DNA of 64,000 bases, from the NCBI RefSeq assembly GCF_018457175.1, contig NZ_JAGFNU010000011.1:49347-113346 (forward strand), in the 5' to 3' direction. The DNA is from Pseudohalocynthiibacter aestuariivivens. Lineage in GTDB: Bacteria > Pseudomonadota > Alphaproteobacteria > Rhodobacterales > Rhodobacteraceae. Numbering within the stretch: the stretch's first letter is position 1; each line of letters starts with the position of its first letter. Shown here in pieces: positions 53,898 to 61,839 of this stretch. The translations under genes were made by a program, and so were the position numbers. The notes under the pieces were generated by a model. That model made no database searches. It saw only the letters and a program-made list of their open reading frames with translations, and was not told where the DNA came from.

Positions 53898-54185
53898 CTA
53901 GTAGAAAAGTGCAGCGTTGTTGCGCAGGATTATCCGAACGGCAATCAGCGCGATGAACGCAACCAGCGGGGCCAGATCAAGGCCGCTTACCGGGGGTAAA
54001 AACTGTCTGATACGGCTGTAAACCGGCTCTAACAAACGGTTCAGGCTGTCCCAGACCTGCGCAACGATTGGCTGGTGCAAGTTCAGTACCTGAAAGTTGA
54101 TCAGCCAGCTCATGATAATATGTGCGATCATGATGAACCAAAGCACATCAAGGATCATCATCAGGATTTGGTAAAGTGAAGTCAT
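53898..54185 (-). CDS. YggT-family membrane protein
   Basis: The 95-residue protein starts at the ATG at 54185 (MTSLYQILMMILDVLWFIMIAH). Two YggT-type membrane segments flank the family's WLINFQVLNLHQPIVAQVWDSLNRLLEPVYSRIRQFLPP signature, the last segment being LAPLVAFIALIAVRIILR. YggT proteins are linked to envelope, division or ion homeostasis in different bacteria, with no settled role. It stands alone between recQ and the divergent thioesterase gene. Confidence 0.88.
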   Translation of the reverse strand: MTSLYQILMMILDVLWFIMIAHIIMSWLINFQVLNLHQPIVAQVWDSLNRLLEPVYSRIRQFLPPVSGLDLAPLVAFIALIAVRIILRNNAALFY

Positions 54186-54322
54186 GCGCGCGGTACCTTT
54201 GTTCAAAAACCCGTGGCCAAGACCTAAGCATTACGTTGCTATGACGCAAGCTATGTTCCGCTACGTTGGGCTTGACCTCTGCAATTCTCTCACGCACCAG
54301 AGCAGTCGAAGGAGAGTTGCAG

Positions 54323-54862
54323 ATGTACCCGTTTTTCCGCATGACAAAAGAGTTGTACGTAAGCCGAAATGCCGATCCGCTGCCTTTCACGGGAACACAT
54401 GTATCGCATCACAGGTGCTGGCCGTGGGATCTTGACCTTTGGCTGGAGCTGAACAATGGGCGCACGCTTACGCTTTTTGATCTGGGCCGTATTCCCCTTG
54501 CCCGTCGCGTTGGGTTGATAACAGCGCTTCGTAAAAACGGCTGGGGTCTGACGATGGCAGGTGTTTCCGTGCGCTACCGACAACGCGTGCGGGTCATGGA
54601 CAAGGTCGAAATTCACAGCCGTGCGGTCGGTTGGGACGACAGGTTTATCTATATTGATCAGACAATGTGGAAACGTGGTGAGTGCACCAGCCAGGCGCTT
54701 TATCGAACTGCCGTCACCAGCAAGGACGGCATCGTCACGCCGATACGCGTGATGGAGACGATAGGCGACGTCGTCGAAAGCCCCGCTTTGCCAGCCTGGG
54801 TTAAGAACTGGATCGATGCGGATGCAACCCGGCCCTGGCCACCGGAGCGAACCGCGGACTGA
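54323..54862 (+). CDS. Acyl-CoA thioesterase-like protein (THEM6 / 4HBT type)
   Basis: The start is the ATG at 54323, preceded by GGAGAG. The 179-residue protein has a hotdog fold: FTGTHVSHHRCWPWDLDLWLELNNGRTLTLFDLGRIPLARR at the front and a VRVMDKVEIHSRAVGWDDRFIYIDQTMWKRGE beta-sheet segment. The DxxxxxxxLNNG-type motif (DLDLWLELNNGR) is where the catalytic Asp of 4HBT enzymes lies. It probably hydrolyses an acyl-CoA whose identity is unknown. It precedes the MFS gene by 63 bases. Confidence 0.8.
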   Translation: MYPFFRMTKELYVSRNADPLPFTGTHVSHHRCWPWDLDLWLELNNGRTLTLFDLGRIPLARRVGLITALRKNGWGLTMAGVSVRYRQRVRVMDKVEIHSRAVGWDDRFIYIDQTMWKRGECTSQALYRTAVTSKDGIVTPIRVMETIGDVVESPALPAWVKNWIDADATRPWPPERTAD

Positions 54863-54925
54863 ACCATCGCTTGCGCAGCGTCTGCTTTGGCTATCTTATC
54901 AAGGAAAAGAACCGGGGTACGAGCA

Positions 54926-56260
54926 ATGGCGGAAGTCACGCTGAAGAAGAAAATCTGGGGTTGGTTCTTCTTTGACTGGGCCAGCCAACCCTATAACACG
55001 CTATTGCTGACGTTTATTTTTGGCCCTTACATTAAATCTATCATCGGTGACGGCGCCGATGCGCAGGCTATTTGGGGGTTTGGTGTTGCGGCGGCGGGCA
55101 TATTGATTGCGCTGTTTGCTCCGATACTTGGCGCAATCGCCGACAACTCTGGCAATCGCATACGCTGGATCTGGCTGTTTTCACTCATGTATTTCGTAGG
55201 GGCCTTCGGGCTTTGGTGGTCAGCACCCGACAATTTCAACCTGACATTTATTATGGTGTCATTTGTGATTGGGCTGATCGGGATGGAGTTTGCCACCATC
55301 TTTACAAACTCCATGCTGCCTGACCTTGGCCCACGTGAAGAGATCGGCCGTTTGTCTGGCAACGGCTGGGCCTTTGGCTACGTTGGCGGTTTGCTAGCGC
55401 TTATCACAATGCTGTTGTTTTTTGCAGAACAAGGGAACGGCAAAACGCTGGCAGGGCTTGATCCGTTGTTCGGTCTGGATGCGACCGCGCGCGAGGGAAC
55501 CAGGTTTGTTGGCCCGCTCGCCGCAATCTGGTTTGCTGTTTTCATGATTCCGTTTTTCCTTTGGGTAAAAGACCCCAAGCAAACCGGGATATCTGTTGCT
55601 CGAACCTCGGGGGCAATGTCTGATCTTTGGAAAACGATCAAACGGCTTCCCCGTTCACCCAGCCTGTTTGCCTACCTCGGCTCATCCATGTTCTACCGCG
55701 ATGCGCTGAACGGGATTTACACCTTTGGTGGAATTTACGCGGCAGGGGTTCTTGAATGGAGCACGGTTGATACCGGGATATTCGGTATTCTGGCGATTAT
55801 CACCGGTGCGGTCTTTGCATGGATTGGGGGTCGTGCAGATGCAGCCTATGGCCCAAAACCGGTGATCAAACTATGCGTGGTTACCTTAACAATCGTCGCT
55901 GTTCTGGTGGTGTTTGTTTCGCGCACTCATGTCTTTGGCATCGCGGTTGATGCGTCCTCAAAACTGCCAGATATTGCTTTTTATGTTCTCGGAGCAGCAA
56001 TCGGGGCCGCTGGTGGGGCTCTGCAATCGGCAAGCCGAACGATGATGGTCTATCAAGCGAATCCCAACCGCATGACAGAGGCGTTTGGACTTTACGCACT
56101 CTCAGGTAAGGCAACGTCATTCATTGCGCCTCTTTTGATAGGGACGGTTACCGCGATAACCGGTAGTCAGAGCCTCGGAATATCGCCGCTTATCGCACTC
56201 TTTGTTTTAGGACTGGTTTTGCTAAGATGGGTCAAACCAGAAGGAGATCATGGCGCATGA
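54926..56260 (+). CDS. MFS transporter, UMF1 family
   Basis: The 444-residue transporter has about 12 hydrophobic segments. The start MAEVTLKKKIWGWFFFDWASQPYNTLLLTFIFGPY is the UMF1/Atg22-like signature; ATG at 54926. Signature loops include LGAIADNSGNRIRWIW (motif A) and FGKSSVQ-free interior helices, with ASRTMMVYQANPNRMTEAFGLYALSGKATSF late. Relatives in yeast export amino acids from vacuoles, and the bacterial substrate is unknown. Its stop overlaps the mepA start by 4 bases (ATGA), so the two are coupled. Confidence 0.88.
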   Translation: MAEVTLKKKIWGWFFFDWASQPYNTLLLTFIFGPYIKSIIGDGADAQAIWGFGVAAAGILIALFAPILGAIADNSGNRIRWIWLFSLMYFVGAFGLWWSAPDNFNLTFIMVSFVIGLIGMEFATIFTNSMLPDLGPREEIGRLSGNGWAFGYVGGLLALITMLLFFAEQGNGKTLAGLDPLFGLDATAREGTRFVGPLAAIWFAVFMIPFFLWVKDPKQTGISVARTSGAMSDLWKTIKRLPRSPSLFAYLGSSMFYRDALNGIYTFGGIYAAGVLEWSTVDTGIFGILAIITGAVFAWIGGRADAAYGPKPVIKLCVVTLTIVAVLVVFVSRTHVFGIAVDASSKLPDIAFYVLGAAIGAAGGALQSASRTMMVYQANPNRMTEAFGLYALSGKATSFIAPLLIGTVTAITGSQSLGISPLIALFVLGLVLLRWVKPEGDHGA

Positions 56261-57126
56261 TGTATCGAGCGGTTGCAGCCTTTGTTCTGAGCATCTGCTT
56301 GGCAGGATCTGCTGCTGCAGAACAACCTGCAAAAGAACTTTTTGGCGCAATGCGAAGCGGGTCTGAGCAACACGCGGCACCGCTTGGCAGTTACGCACGC
56401 GGATGCGTTGCGGGGGCAGTTCAGCTTCCCGAAACCGGGCCGACCTGGCAGGCCATGCGGCTTAGCCGGAACCGCAATTGGGGACACCCCGAAACTGTTG
56501 CATTCATCGAACGGCTTAGTCGTCATGCCCGCAGTTTCGGCTGGAATGGGCTCTACATCGGTGACATGTCGCAGCCGCGGGGCGGGCCGATGCTGTCTGG
56601 TCACAGATCGCATCAGATTGGTCTGGATGCAGATATCTGGATGCGGCCAGCGATGAATTTGACACTTAGCCGCCGCCAGCGCGAAAACCTGTCTTCTGTT
56701 TCGATGCGGCGCGCTGAAGGGGCTTATGTCAACAACGATTGGACGCCAGCGCATCACGCCATTCTCCGGGCTGCCGCAAGTGACCCTGCGGTCGCCCGGA
56801 TTTTCCTATTTCCGGGCGCGAAGGTTCAGATGTGCAACGACGAAACCGGTGACCGGACGTGGTTGCGCAAGATCCGGCCATGGTGGGGACATCACTATCA
56901 TTTCCACGTGCGCCTGAAATGCCCAAGGGGAGCGCGCAATTGCACGAACCAAGACCCACCGCCCGCCGGAGACGGATGCGCAGAGGCACAAAAATGGGTT
57001 GATGACATTCTGAACCCGCCCCCGCCACAGCCGGTTGACCCGAATGCACCACCGCCTCGTGCGCGGCGCGAGCTTACTTTGGCGGACCTGCCGCAGCAGT
57101 GCAGAAGCGTGTTGTCGGCGAACTGA
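56257..57126 (+). CDS. mepA: Penicillin-insensitive murein endopeptidase
   Basis: MepA is a periplasmic LAS-type metallopeptidase that cuts D-Ala-mDAP cross-links. The 289-residue precursor has a signal peptide (MMYRAVAAFVLSICLAGSAAA). Zinc/catalytic residues are in SGHRSHQIGLDADIWM (HxxxxxxD) and the late WWGHHYHFHVRLKCP (HxH). LARGCV-like and GDMSQPRGGPMLSG stretches are typical of MepA. The C-terminus has a Pro-rich linker (NPPPPQPVDPNAPPPR) and a small Cys pair. AAGGAG (56240-56245) is the SD. It may be translationally coupled to the MFS gene. Confidence 0.95.
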   Translation: MMYRAVAAFVLSICLAGSAAAEQPAKELFGAMRSGSEQHAAPLGSYARGCVAGAVQLPETGPTWQAMRLSRNRNWGHPETVAFIERLSRHARSFGWNGLYIGDMSQPRGGPMLSGHRSHQIGLDADIWMRPAMNLTLSRRQRENLSSVSMRRAEGAYVNNDWTPAHHAILRAAASDPAVARIFLFPGAKVQMCNDETGDRTWLRKIRPWWGHHYHFHVRLKCPRGARNCTNQDPPPAGDGCAEAQKWVDDILNPPPPQPVDPNAPPPRARRELTLADLPQQCRSVLSAN

Positions 57127-57243
57127 GAGGCACGTGACCCGCTAAGAATGCCTTGATCTGGCGCATCAGCCTGTGCTACGTGCGCCGCGTCCTGCATGTT
57201 GCAGGGCCAAGTCTCCGCTACCTTGATAAAACGGACCAGATTT

Positions 57244-57885
57244 ATGACCAGAATTCTTCCCGGCGTAATCGCCATGGCTGCCATTGTTGTGGCGTCCAAC
57301 ATCCTTGTGCAGTTCCTGTTTGGCAACTGGCTGACGTGGGGTGCCTTCATATACCCGCTTTCGTTTCTTGTGACTGATGTGATGAACCGCGTTTATGGCT
57401 CTGACGCGGCACGCAAAGTTGTGTTCGTCGGTTTCATCGCGGGCATTGTTTGTTCCCTGATTGGCTCGCAAATCATGATCGAAGTTGCACCCGAAGTTCT
57501 GGTGCCTGCCGTTGCATTGCGTATCGCAATCGGCTCTGCAATTGCCTTTTTGGTCGCCCAATTGCTGGATGTTGCGATTTTCAACCGACTGCGCGACGGG
57601 GCATGGTGGCGTGCACCTTTGGCGTCCACACTGGTCGGGTCAACCATCGACACGGCCCTGTTCTTCTCTATCGCTTTTGCCGGATCAATAACCGTATTTG
57701 GAACCGCGGCGAACGAAGCTGTCGCATGGGCCGGTGGCGTCGTACCCTTCCTTGGCGTGGGTGCCGAAGCACCGCTTTGGGTGTCGCTTGCCGTCGCTGA
57801 TTGGGTTGTGAAAACGACAATCGCACTGATCGCACTGGTGCCTTTTAGGCTGCTCGTTGGCAAAATGATGGCAAATGCTGCGTAA
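57244..57885 (+). CDS. Queuosine precursor transporter (VUT/YhhQ family)
   Basis: From the ATG at 57244 (MTRILPGVIAMAAIVVASN) the protein is 213 residues with about six membrane segments. The family core is FGNWLTWGAFIYPLSFLVTDVMNRVYGSDAARKVVFVGF, with FLVAQLLDVAIFNRLR and STIDTALFFSIAFAG further on, all typical of YhhQ-type transporters of preQ0/preQ1. No que genes are in the window to confirm the substrate. The 117 bases before it contain no other gene. Confidence 0.87.
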   Translation: MTRILPGVIAMAAIVVASNILVQFLFGNWLTWGAFIYPLSFLVTDVMNRVYGSDAARKVVFVGFIAGIVCSLIGSQIMIEVAPEVLVPAVALRIAIGSAIAFLVAQLLDVAIFNRLRDGAWWRAPLASTLVGSTIDTALFFSIAFAGSITVFGTAANEAVAWAGGVVPFLGVGAEAPLWVSLAVADWVVKTTIALIALVPFRLLVGKMMANAA

Positions 57886-57954
57886 TTTCTTTTGACAAAC
57901 ACAAAATATGTGCCACGCTCCTAGTTGTGAATATCAACCAGAAAGGAGGTGCCA

Positions 57955-58011
57955 ATGATTATTGGGAAACAGGAGCAACTGGTAAAGGTTACAGGCGAGA
58001 GGACGATTTAG
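57955..58011 (+). CDS. Short ORF, 18 residues, upstream of arfB
   Basis: The peptide MIIGKQEQLVKVTGERTI is preceded by AAAGGAGGTGCC, the strongest ribosome-binding site in this region. It is too short for family assignment. No run of one amino acid suggests classic attenuation. It could be a leader peptide that controls the RNA it lies in, or a free small protein. Confidence 0.5.
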   Translation: MIIGKQEQLVKVTGERTI

Positions 58012-58087
58012 GGGGCAGCCCCTCTACTTAACAATCTGGCTACAGGCGCACCTCCGGGTCCCTGCTTGCCACCTCCAATTCTCGAGG

Positions 58088-58116
58088 AGAGCCCGTGCGA
58101 AGCTCGCGCGGGCTCT
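58088..58116 (+). terminator. Strong hairpin terminator before arfB
   Basis: The stem AGAGCCCG / CGGGCTCT (8 bp), extended by five more pairs (TGCGA with TCGCG, including a G-T pair), closes on an AGC loop and is followed by TTCCGTTTTT. It ends the small transcript 36 bases upstream of the arfB ATG, so arfB may depend on read-through or on a promoter overlapping the terminator. Confidence 0.85.
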
Positions 58117-58151
58117 TTCCGTTTTTACGTACCGACGATAGACTTTGAACC

Positions 58152-58574
58152 ATGTTGCAGATCAACGATGACATAACGCTGGCCGATTGGGAGCTGAGCG
58201 AAAGCTTCACCCGCTCGTCCGGCCCCGGCGGGCAGAATGTGAACAAGGTCTCGACAGCGGTCGAGCTACGGTTCGAGGCCGCGCGCAGCCCAAATCTGAC
58301 ACCTGCCGTGAAGACCCGGCTTAAGCGACTCGCAGGACGGCGCTGGACACTGGACGGCGCACTCATCCTGCGGGTCGAAGACACCCGCAGCCAGACCCGC
58401 AACCGCGAAATCGCGCGGGAACGGCTGACAGAGTTGGTGCGAAAAGCACTGGTCGCCCCGAAACGCCGGATCGCGACAAGACCAACGTTAGGGTCGAAAA
58501 AGCGACGGCTGAAGGCCAAGAAGGTGCGCGGGGAAGTGAAGACGCTGCGGGGACGGGTTGAGGGGGAGCAATGA
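58152..58574 (+). CDS. arfB: Alternative ribosome-rescue hydrolase ArfB
   Basis: ArfB (YaeJ) enters stalled ribosomes and hydrolyses the peptidyl-tRNA. The 140 residues carry the catalytic GGQ (residues 26-28) in SSGPGGQNVNKVSTAVELRF, and the long basic C-terminal tail (PKRRIATRPTLGSKKRRLKAKKVRGEVKTLRGR) that sits in the empty mRNA channel. Length and tail are typical. It is the last core gene before the AT-rich islet. The 49-base gap after it shows no gene. Confidence 0.95.
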   Translation: MLQINDDITLADWELSESFTRSSGPGGQNVNKVSTAVELRFEAARSPNLTPAVKTRLKRLAGRRWTLDGALILRVEDTRSQTRNREIARERLTELVRKALVAPKRRIATRPTLGSKKRRLKAKKVRGEVKTLRGRVEGEQ

Positions 58575-58623
58575 ACGGTGTTTAGTATCTATTCTCCGAA
58601 CTAACAGTCTGGTGATTAGGCTT

Positions 58624-58812
58624 TCAATTGGCGCGGAACCTTCCTGACAAATAAGCTCTAGTTGACGGCGATTGCGCACTCAAAGATTTTTGTATCTGCT
58701 TAAATTCATTTGTAACTTCACTTATTATTTCTGCCGCTGATCTCCCTACACCAGATTCTTTCGATGGAATTTCTGCTTGTGGTTTAGCAATTGAGGTTGC
58801 AAGCTTGCTCAT
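58624..58812 (-). CDS. Small protein divergent from the deaminase gene
   Basis: From the ATG at 58812 (GGGAG with 6-base spacing) this encodes 62 residues beginning MSKLATSIAKPQAEIPSKES. A helical, charged middle (AAEIISEVTNEFKQIQKSLSAQ) and a short basic end (YLSGRFRAN) are visible. No family is recognised and there is no membrane segment. Base composition is AT-rich, like the deaminase gene and unlike arfB. It starts 104 bases from the divergent deaminase start. It may be a regulator or antitoxin of that gene or an unrelated passenger. Confidence 0.6.
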   Translation of the reverse strand: MSKLATSIAKPQAEIPSKESGVGRSAAEIISEVTNEFKQIQKSLSAQSPSTRAYLSGRFRAN

Positions 58813-58840
58813 AAATATCTCCCAAAACTTTTTGTTCACA

Positions 58841-58897
58841 ATGAATCAAGACGTGAATCGTATCAAGCATATAGTTGAGAAACTCACCAACTCCTAA
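58841..58897 (+). CDS. Short ORF upstream of the deaminase gene
   Basis: The peptide MNQDVNRIKHIVEKLTNS (18 codons) begins 28 bases from the divergent small gene's start and ends 19 bases before the deaminase ATG. In known AvcID systems the inhibitor AvcI is a small RNA encoded just upstream of avcD. This interval is in the right place for such an RNA, and the ORF may be incidental to it. There is no clear SD. Confidence 0.3.
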   Translation: MNQDVNRIKHIVEKLTNS

Positions 58898-58916
58898 AGA
58901 GGATTTAAAAAACCAT

Positions 58917-60463
58917 ATGTCCGACCCACATAATTTTCCTGAGCTAGTATTCGGTTTGGTTGGCCCGATTGGATGCGACATTCACGAGGTTGAGCAAGCA
59001 CTAGCTAACGCTCTAAAGGAGGTAGATTATTCACCTCATCTAATTAGTTTGAGCGAGTCGATTGCCGACTTGTTAGCAATAAAGAAAAATGAAAGACCGA
59101 TACTCAATACTCTTGAGAAAAAGATTGATGCTGGAAATGAAGTGCGAGAGCTATTTGGTCAAAAAGGTATACTTGCGGTTGAAGCAATTCGAAGAATTAG
59201 ACATTCTAGAAATCAAGAGCATTCCACACGCGGTACCAAAATACCAGCTGTCGAAGGTGCGAACGAACTTATTGAACTAAGCGACTTTCCTGCGACCAAA
59301 ACAGCTTACATAGTCAGGCAACTCAAAAGACCAGAAGAAATTGAACTTTTGGAAAGAGTATATGGAAAGCAATTTATTCAGGTGTCGATCACTCAAGAGA
59401 AATCCAAACGGCATGCGAATATATCTCAAAGGACCAGAGTTGAGCTGCCGAATCTGGATAACGATGCTTGTGATGAGCATGCCAGAAAGTTAATAAAAAG
59501 AGACGAAAATGAAGACGAGGACGGTAACGGAAACAAGTTGATTTTCGGCCAAAAACTTGGAGTAATTTTTCAGTTTGGAGATGTTTTTATTGATGCTTCA
59601 ACGCAAGATACAATTTCCAATACATGCCGTCGCTTCATACGAGCTCTGTTTGGCCAAACTAGCATTGCGCCTACACGAGACGAATTTGGTAGTTATCTCG
59701 CTAAAGCTGCATCGTTAAGATCCGTCGATCTGTCTCGCCAAGTTGGCGCTGCAATTATTTCAAAAGATGGGGACCTTATTACAATCGGTTGTAACGAAGT
59801 TCCCAAACCCTCCGGTGGAAATTACTGGGACGAAGATGAAAACAAAGCACGCGATGTCGATAAAAAAGCAGAAGCTAACAAAGAAGAAACAAATAGAATT
59901 ATTTTTGATTTTCTGAGAGTTCTGAAAGAAAAAAACGTTATTCGAAAAAAAAGACGCCAGAAAAAATTCTATCTAAAAGCAAAATCCGCGATGCGATAAA
60001 CGACTCACTAATTGGAAGTATTACTGAATATGGTCGAATGGTTCACGCCGAAATGAATGCAATAACAGACGCGGCAAGACTTGGGCGCGGCGTGAAAAAC
60101 GCAATTCTATACGTTACGACGTTCCCATGTCACAATTGTGCGAAACATATTATCGCCGCAGGCATAAAACGTATCGTGTTCATTGAACCCTACCCCAAAA
60201 GCAGAACGGAACTATTATATGGCGATGCAATTGCGACGAGCCAGAAAGATACAGATTCCCTTCAACTTGAGCACTTCTCCGGAATTTCACCAAGAAGATA
60301 TCGTGACATATTCGAGAAAGGTAAAAGACGCGACAAATCTGGAAAAGTTTTTGATTGGTATGAGAATGTCTGCAAGCCCCGAATTGGTCGCCGAGAAACA
60401 GACTATACCGTCGCTGAAAGACAGGCCTTAATAGACAACCCTTATAACATAGAGAATGGCTAA
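58917..60463 (+). CDS. AvcD-type anti-phage deoxycytidylate/dCTP deaminase, frame broken
   Basis: Members deaminate dCTP/dCMP and deplete dC nucleotides during phage attack. The ATG at 58917 opens a P-loop-like domain (LVFGLVGPIGCDIHE, residues 10-24; no Walker A Lys). A helical linker follows, then the first half of a ComEB-type deaminase (LRSVDLSRQVGAAIISKDG, GCNEVPKPSGG). Frame 0 ends at 59999 after 360 residues. The rest continues in the -1 frame: TPEKILSKSKIRDAINDSLI, then the zinc site HAE (His377, Glu379) and PCHNC (Cys405, Cys408). One added A in the A8 run (59945-59952) gives a 515-residue protein, near the length of known AvcD. The stop overlaps the pncB stop. AT-rich and probably acquired. 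It could be a programmed frameshift, a pseudogene or an assembly error. Confidence 0.8.
59930..59952 (+). other. Tandem slippery A-runs at the deaminase frame change
   Basis: In the zero frame the first run reads GAA AAA AAC (heptamer A-AAA-AAC, 59930-59936) and the second CGA AAA AAA (heptamer A-AAA-AAA, 59945-59951, then AG). Both are X-XXY-YYZ heptamers for a -1 slip, and both lead into the same -1 frame, open from 59909 to the deaminase end. A weak SD-like GAGAG lies at 59915-59919, 10 bases before the first run. No strong downstream hairpin is visible, so polymerase slippage on A8 is as plausible as ribosomal slipping. Confidence 0.6.
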
Positions 60464-61752
60464 ACCACCACTTCCACCGCCTCCTGCTCCCCTACCCCAA
60501 ACACACGTTTATACCGGGCAATCTCATCCGCCGGACCCATTGCTTTGTTTGGGTTGTCTGACAGTTTGACGGTTGGGCGTCCGTTGGCCGAGATGGCTTT
60601 GCAGACCAGCGAGAATGGTGCGAGGGCGTCGTTGGGCACAAGGCCACGAAAGTCATTGGTCAGCAATGTGCCCCAGCCAAATGCTATCTTTACCCGGCCT
60701 TCGAATTGCGTGTTCAGTTCCAGTATCTTTTCAACATCCAGCCCATCAGAAAAAATCACCAGCTTTTCGCGCGGGTCTTCACCGCGACTTTTCCACCAGT
60801 TAATCACAATTTCTGCACCTGTCGCAGGGTCGCCTGAATCGATCCGGATGCCTGTCCACTGGTTCAGCCATTCTGGTGCGTCGTTCAGGAAGCCTTCTGT
60901 TCCGTAGGTGTCAGGCAGAATGACCTGCAGGTTACCGTCATGTTCATCCTGCCAGTCGGCAAGCACCTGATAGGGGGCCTGTGCGAGTTCTTCGTCACTG
61001 TCCGCCAATGCAGAATACACCATCGGGAGTTCATGCGCGTTGGTGCCGATCGCCTCTACCTCGCGGTGCATGGCGATCAGGCAGTTTGAGGTGCCGACAA
61101 AGCTGTCGCCCAGCCCTTCCAGCATTGCCTGCACACACCAGTCCTGCCACAGAAAGCTGTGGCGGCGGCGGGTGCCAAAATCGGCGATTTTGAGCGAGTC
61201 TACATCGCGCAGGCGTTCAACCTTTTCCCAGACCTTGGTCATTGCACGGGCGTAAAGCACCTGTAGCTCAAACCGGCCCATGCCTTTCAACACCGCGCGG
61301 CTGCGCAGCTCCATCAGCACGGACAGAGCGGGAATTTCCCAAAGCATGGCCTCTGGCCAGCTGCCCTCAAACGTCAGTTCATATTGGTCATTCCGGCGTT
61401 CAAGGTGGTAGGCGGGCAGGCGCAACTGTTCGAACCATTCCATAAAATCCGAGCGGAACATCTGGCGTTTGCCGTAGAACATGTTGCCGCGCAACCAGGT
61501 GCTTTCCCCGCGCGACAAGGACAGGGTGCGAATGTGATCTAGCTGTTCGCGTAGTTCGCCTTCGTCAATCAAATCTGCAAGCGGGATATGCGTGGAGCGG
61601 TTGATCAGTGAAAAGGTAACATTCGTGTCAGGCTTGTTGCGAAACACCGACTGGCACATCAGAAGTTTGTAAAAATCGGTATCGATCAACGACCGGACGA
61701 TTGGGTCGATCTTCCATTTGTGGTTATAAACCCGGGTTGCGATATCAACCAT
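60460..61752 (-). CDS. pncB: Nicotinate phosphoribosyltransferase
   Basis: PncB joins nicotinate and PRPP (with ATP) into nicotinate mononucleotide in NAD salvage. The start is the ATG at 61752 (MVDIATRVYNHKWKIDPIVRSLIDTDFYKLLMCQSVF) with AGGAG upstream, giving 430 residues. Signature segments: TDFYKLLMCQ, FGTRRRHSF with the modified-His region, GTSNCLIAMHREVEAIGTNAHELPM and the phosphate-binding GIRIDSGDPATGAEIVINWW. Its stop overlaps that of the deaminase gene on the other strand. It lies 87 bases downstream of pncA, its pathway neighbour. Confidence 0.95.
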   Translation of the reverse strand: MVDIATRVYNHKWKIDPIVRSLIDTDFYKLLMCQSVFRNKPDTNVTFSLINRSTHIPLADLIDEGELREQLDHIRTLSLSRGESTWLRGNMFYGKRQMFRSDFMEWFEQLRLPAYHLERRNDQYELTFEGSWPEAMLWEIPALSVLMELRSRAVLKGMGRFELQVLYARAMTKVWEKVERLRDVDSLKIADFGTRRRHSFLWQDWCVQAMLEGLGDSFVGTSNCLIAMHREVEAIGTNAHELPMVYSALADSDEELAQAPYQVLADWQDEHDGNLQVILPDTYGTEGFLNDAPEWLNQWTGIRIDSGDPATGAEIVINWWKSRGEDPREKLVIFSDGLDVEKILELNTQFEGRVKIAFGWGTLLTNDFRGLVPNDALAPFSLVCKAISANGRPTVKLSDNPNKAMGPADEIARYKRVFGVGEQEAVEVVV

Positions 61753-61839
61753 TACCAGACTCCTGTGCCAACGGCGTTGATACGCCATCGAACGGCGCAG
61801 GTGTAGCATTTTTCATAAGAGACAATGGGCGCGATCTGA

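Larger units (their letters stand above)
57930..58125 (+). ncRNA. Candidate small transcript with CCUCC motifs
   Basis: This stretch between the transporter gene and arfB has its own TTGACA-like -35 (57892-57897; the -10 is unclear), a strong SD and 18-codon ORF, then two copies of CACCTCC (58049-58055 and 58070-58076), then a strong terminator. The CACCTCC copies are complementary to GGAGGTG (57945-57951), which is the extended SD of the ORF. The RNA could fold back to close that ribosome site, or pair with the SD of other mRNAs as known anti-SD-type sRNAs do. No Rfam family is recognised by eye. Confidence 0.5.

Noticed and set aside
58784..58981. Minus-strand open frame of 65 codons across the deaminase start
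   Set aside because: It lies antisense to the conserved P-loop coding sequence and overlaps the better supported 62-residue gene; composition is not protein-like.
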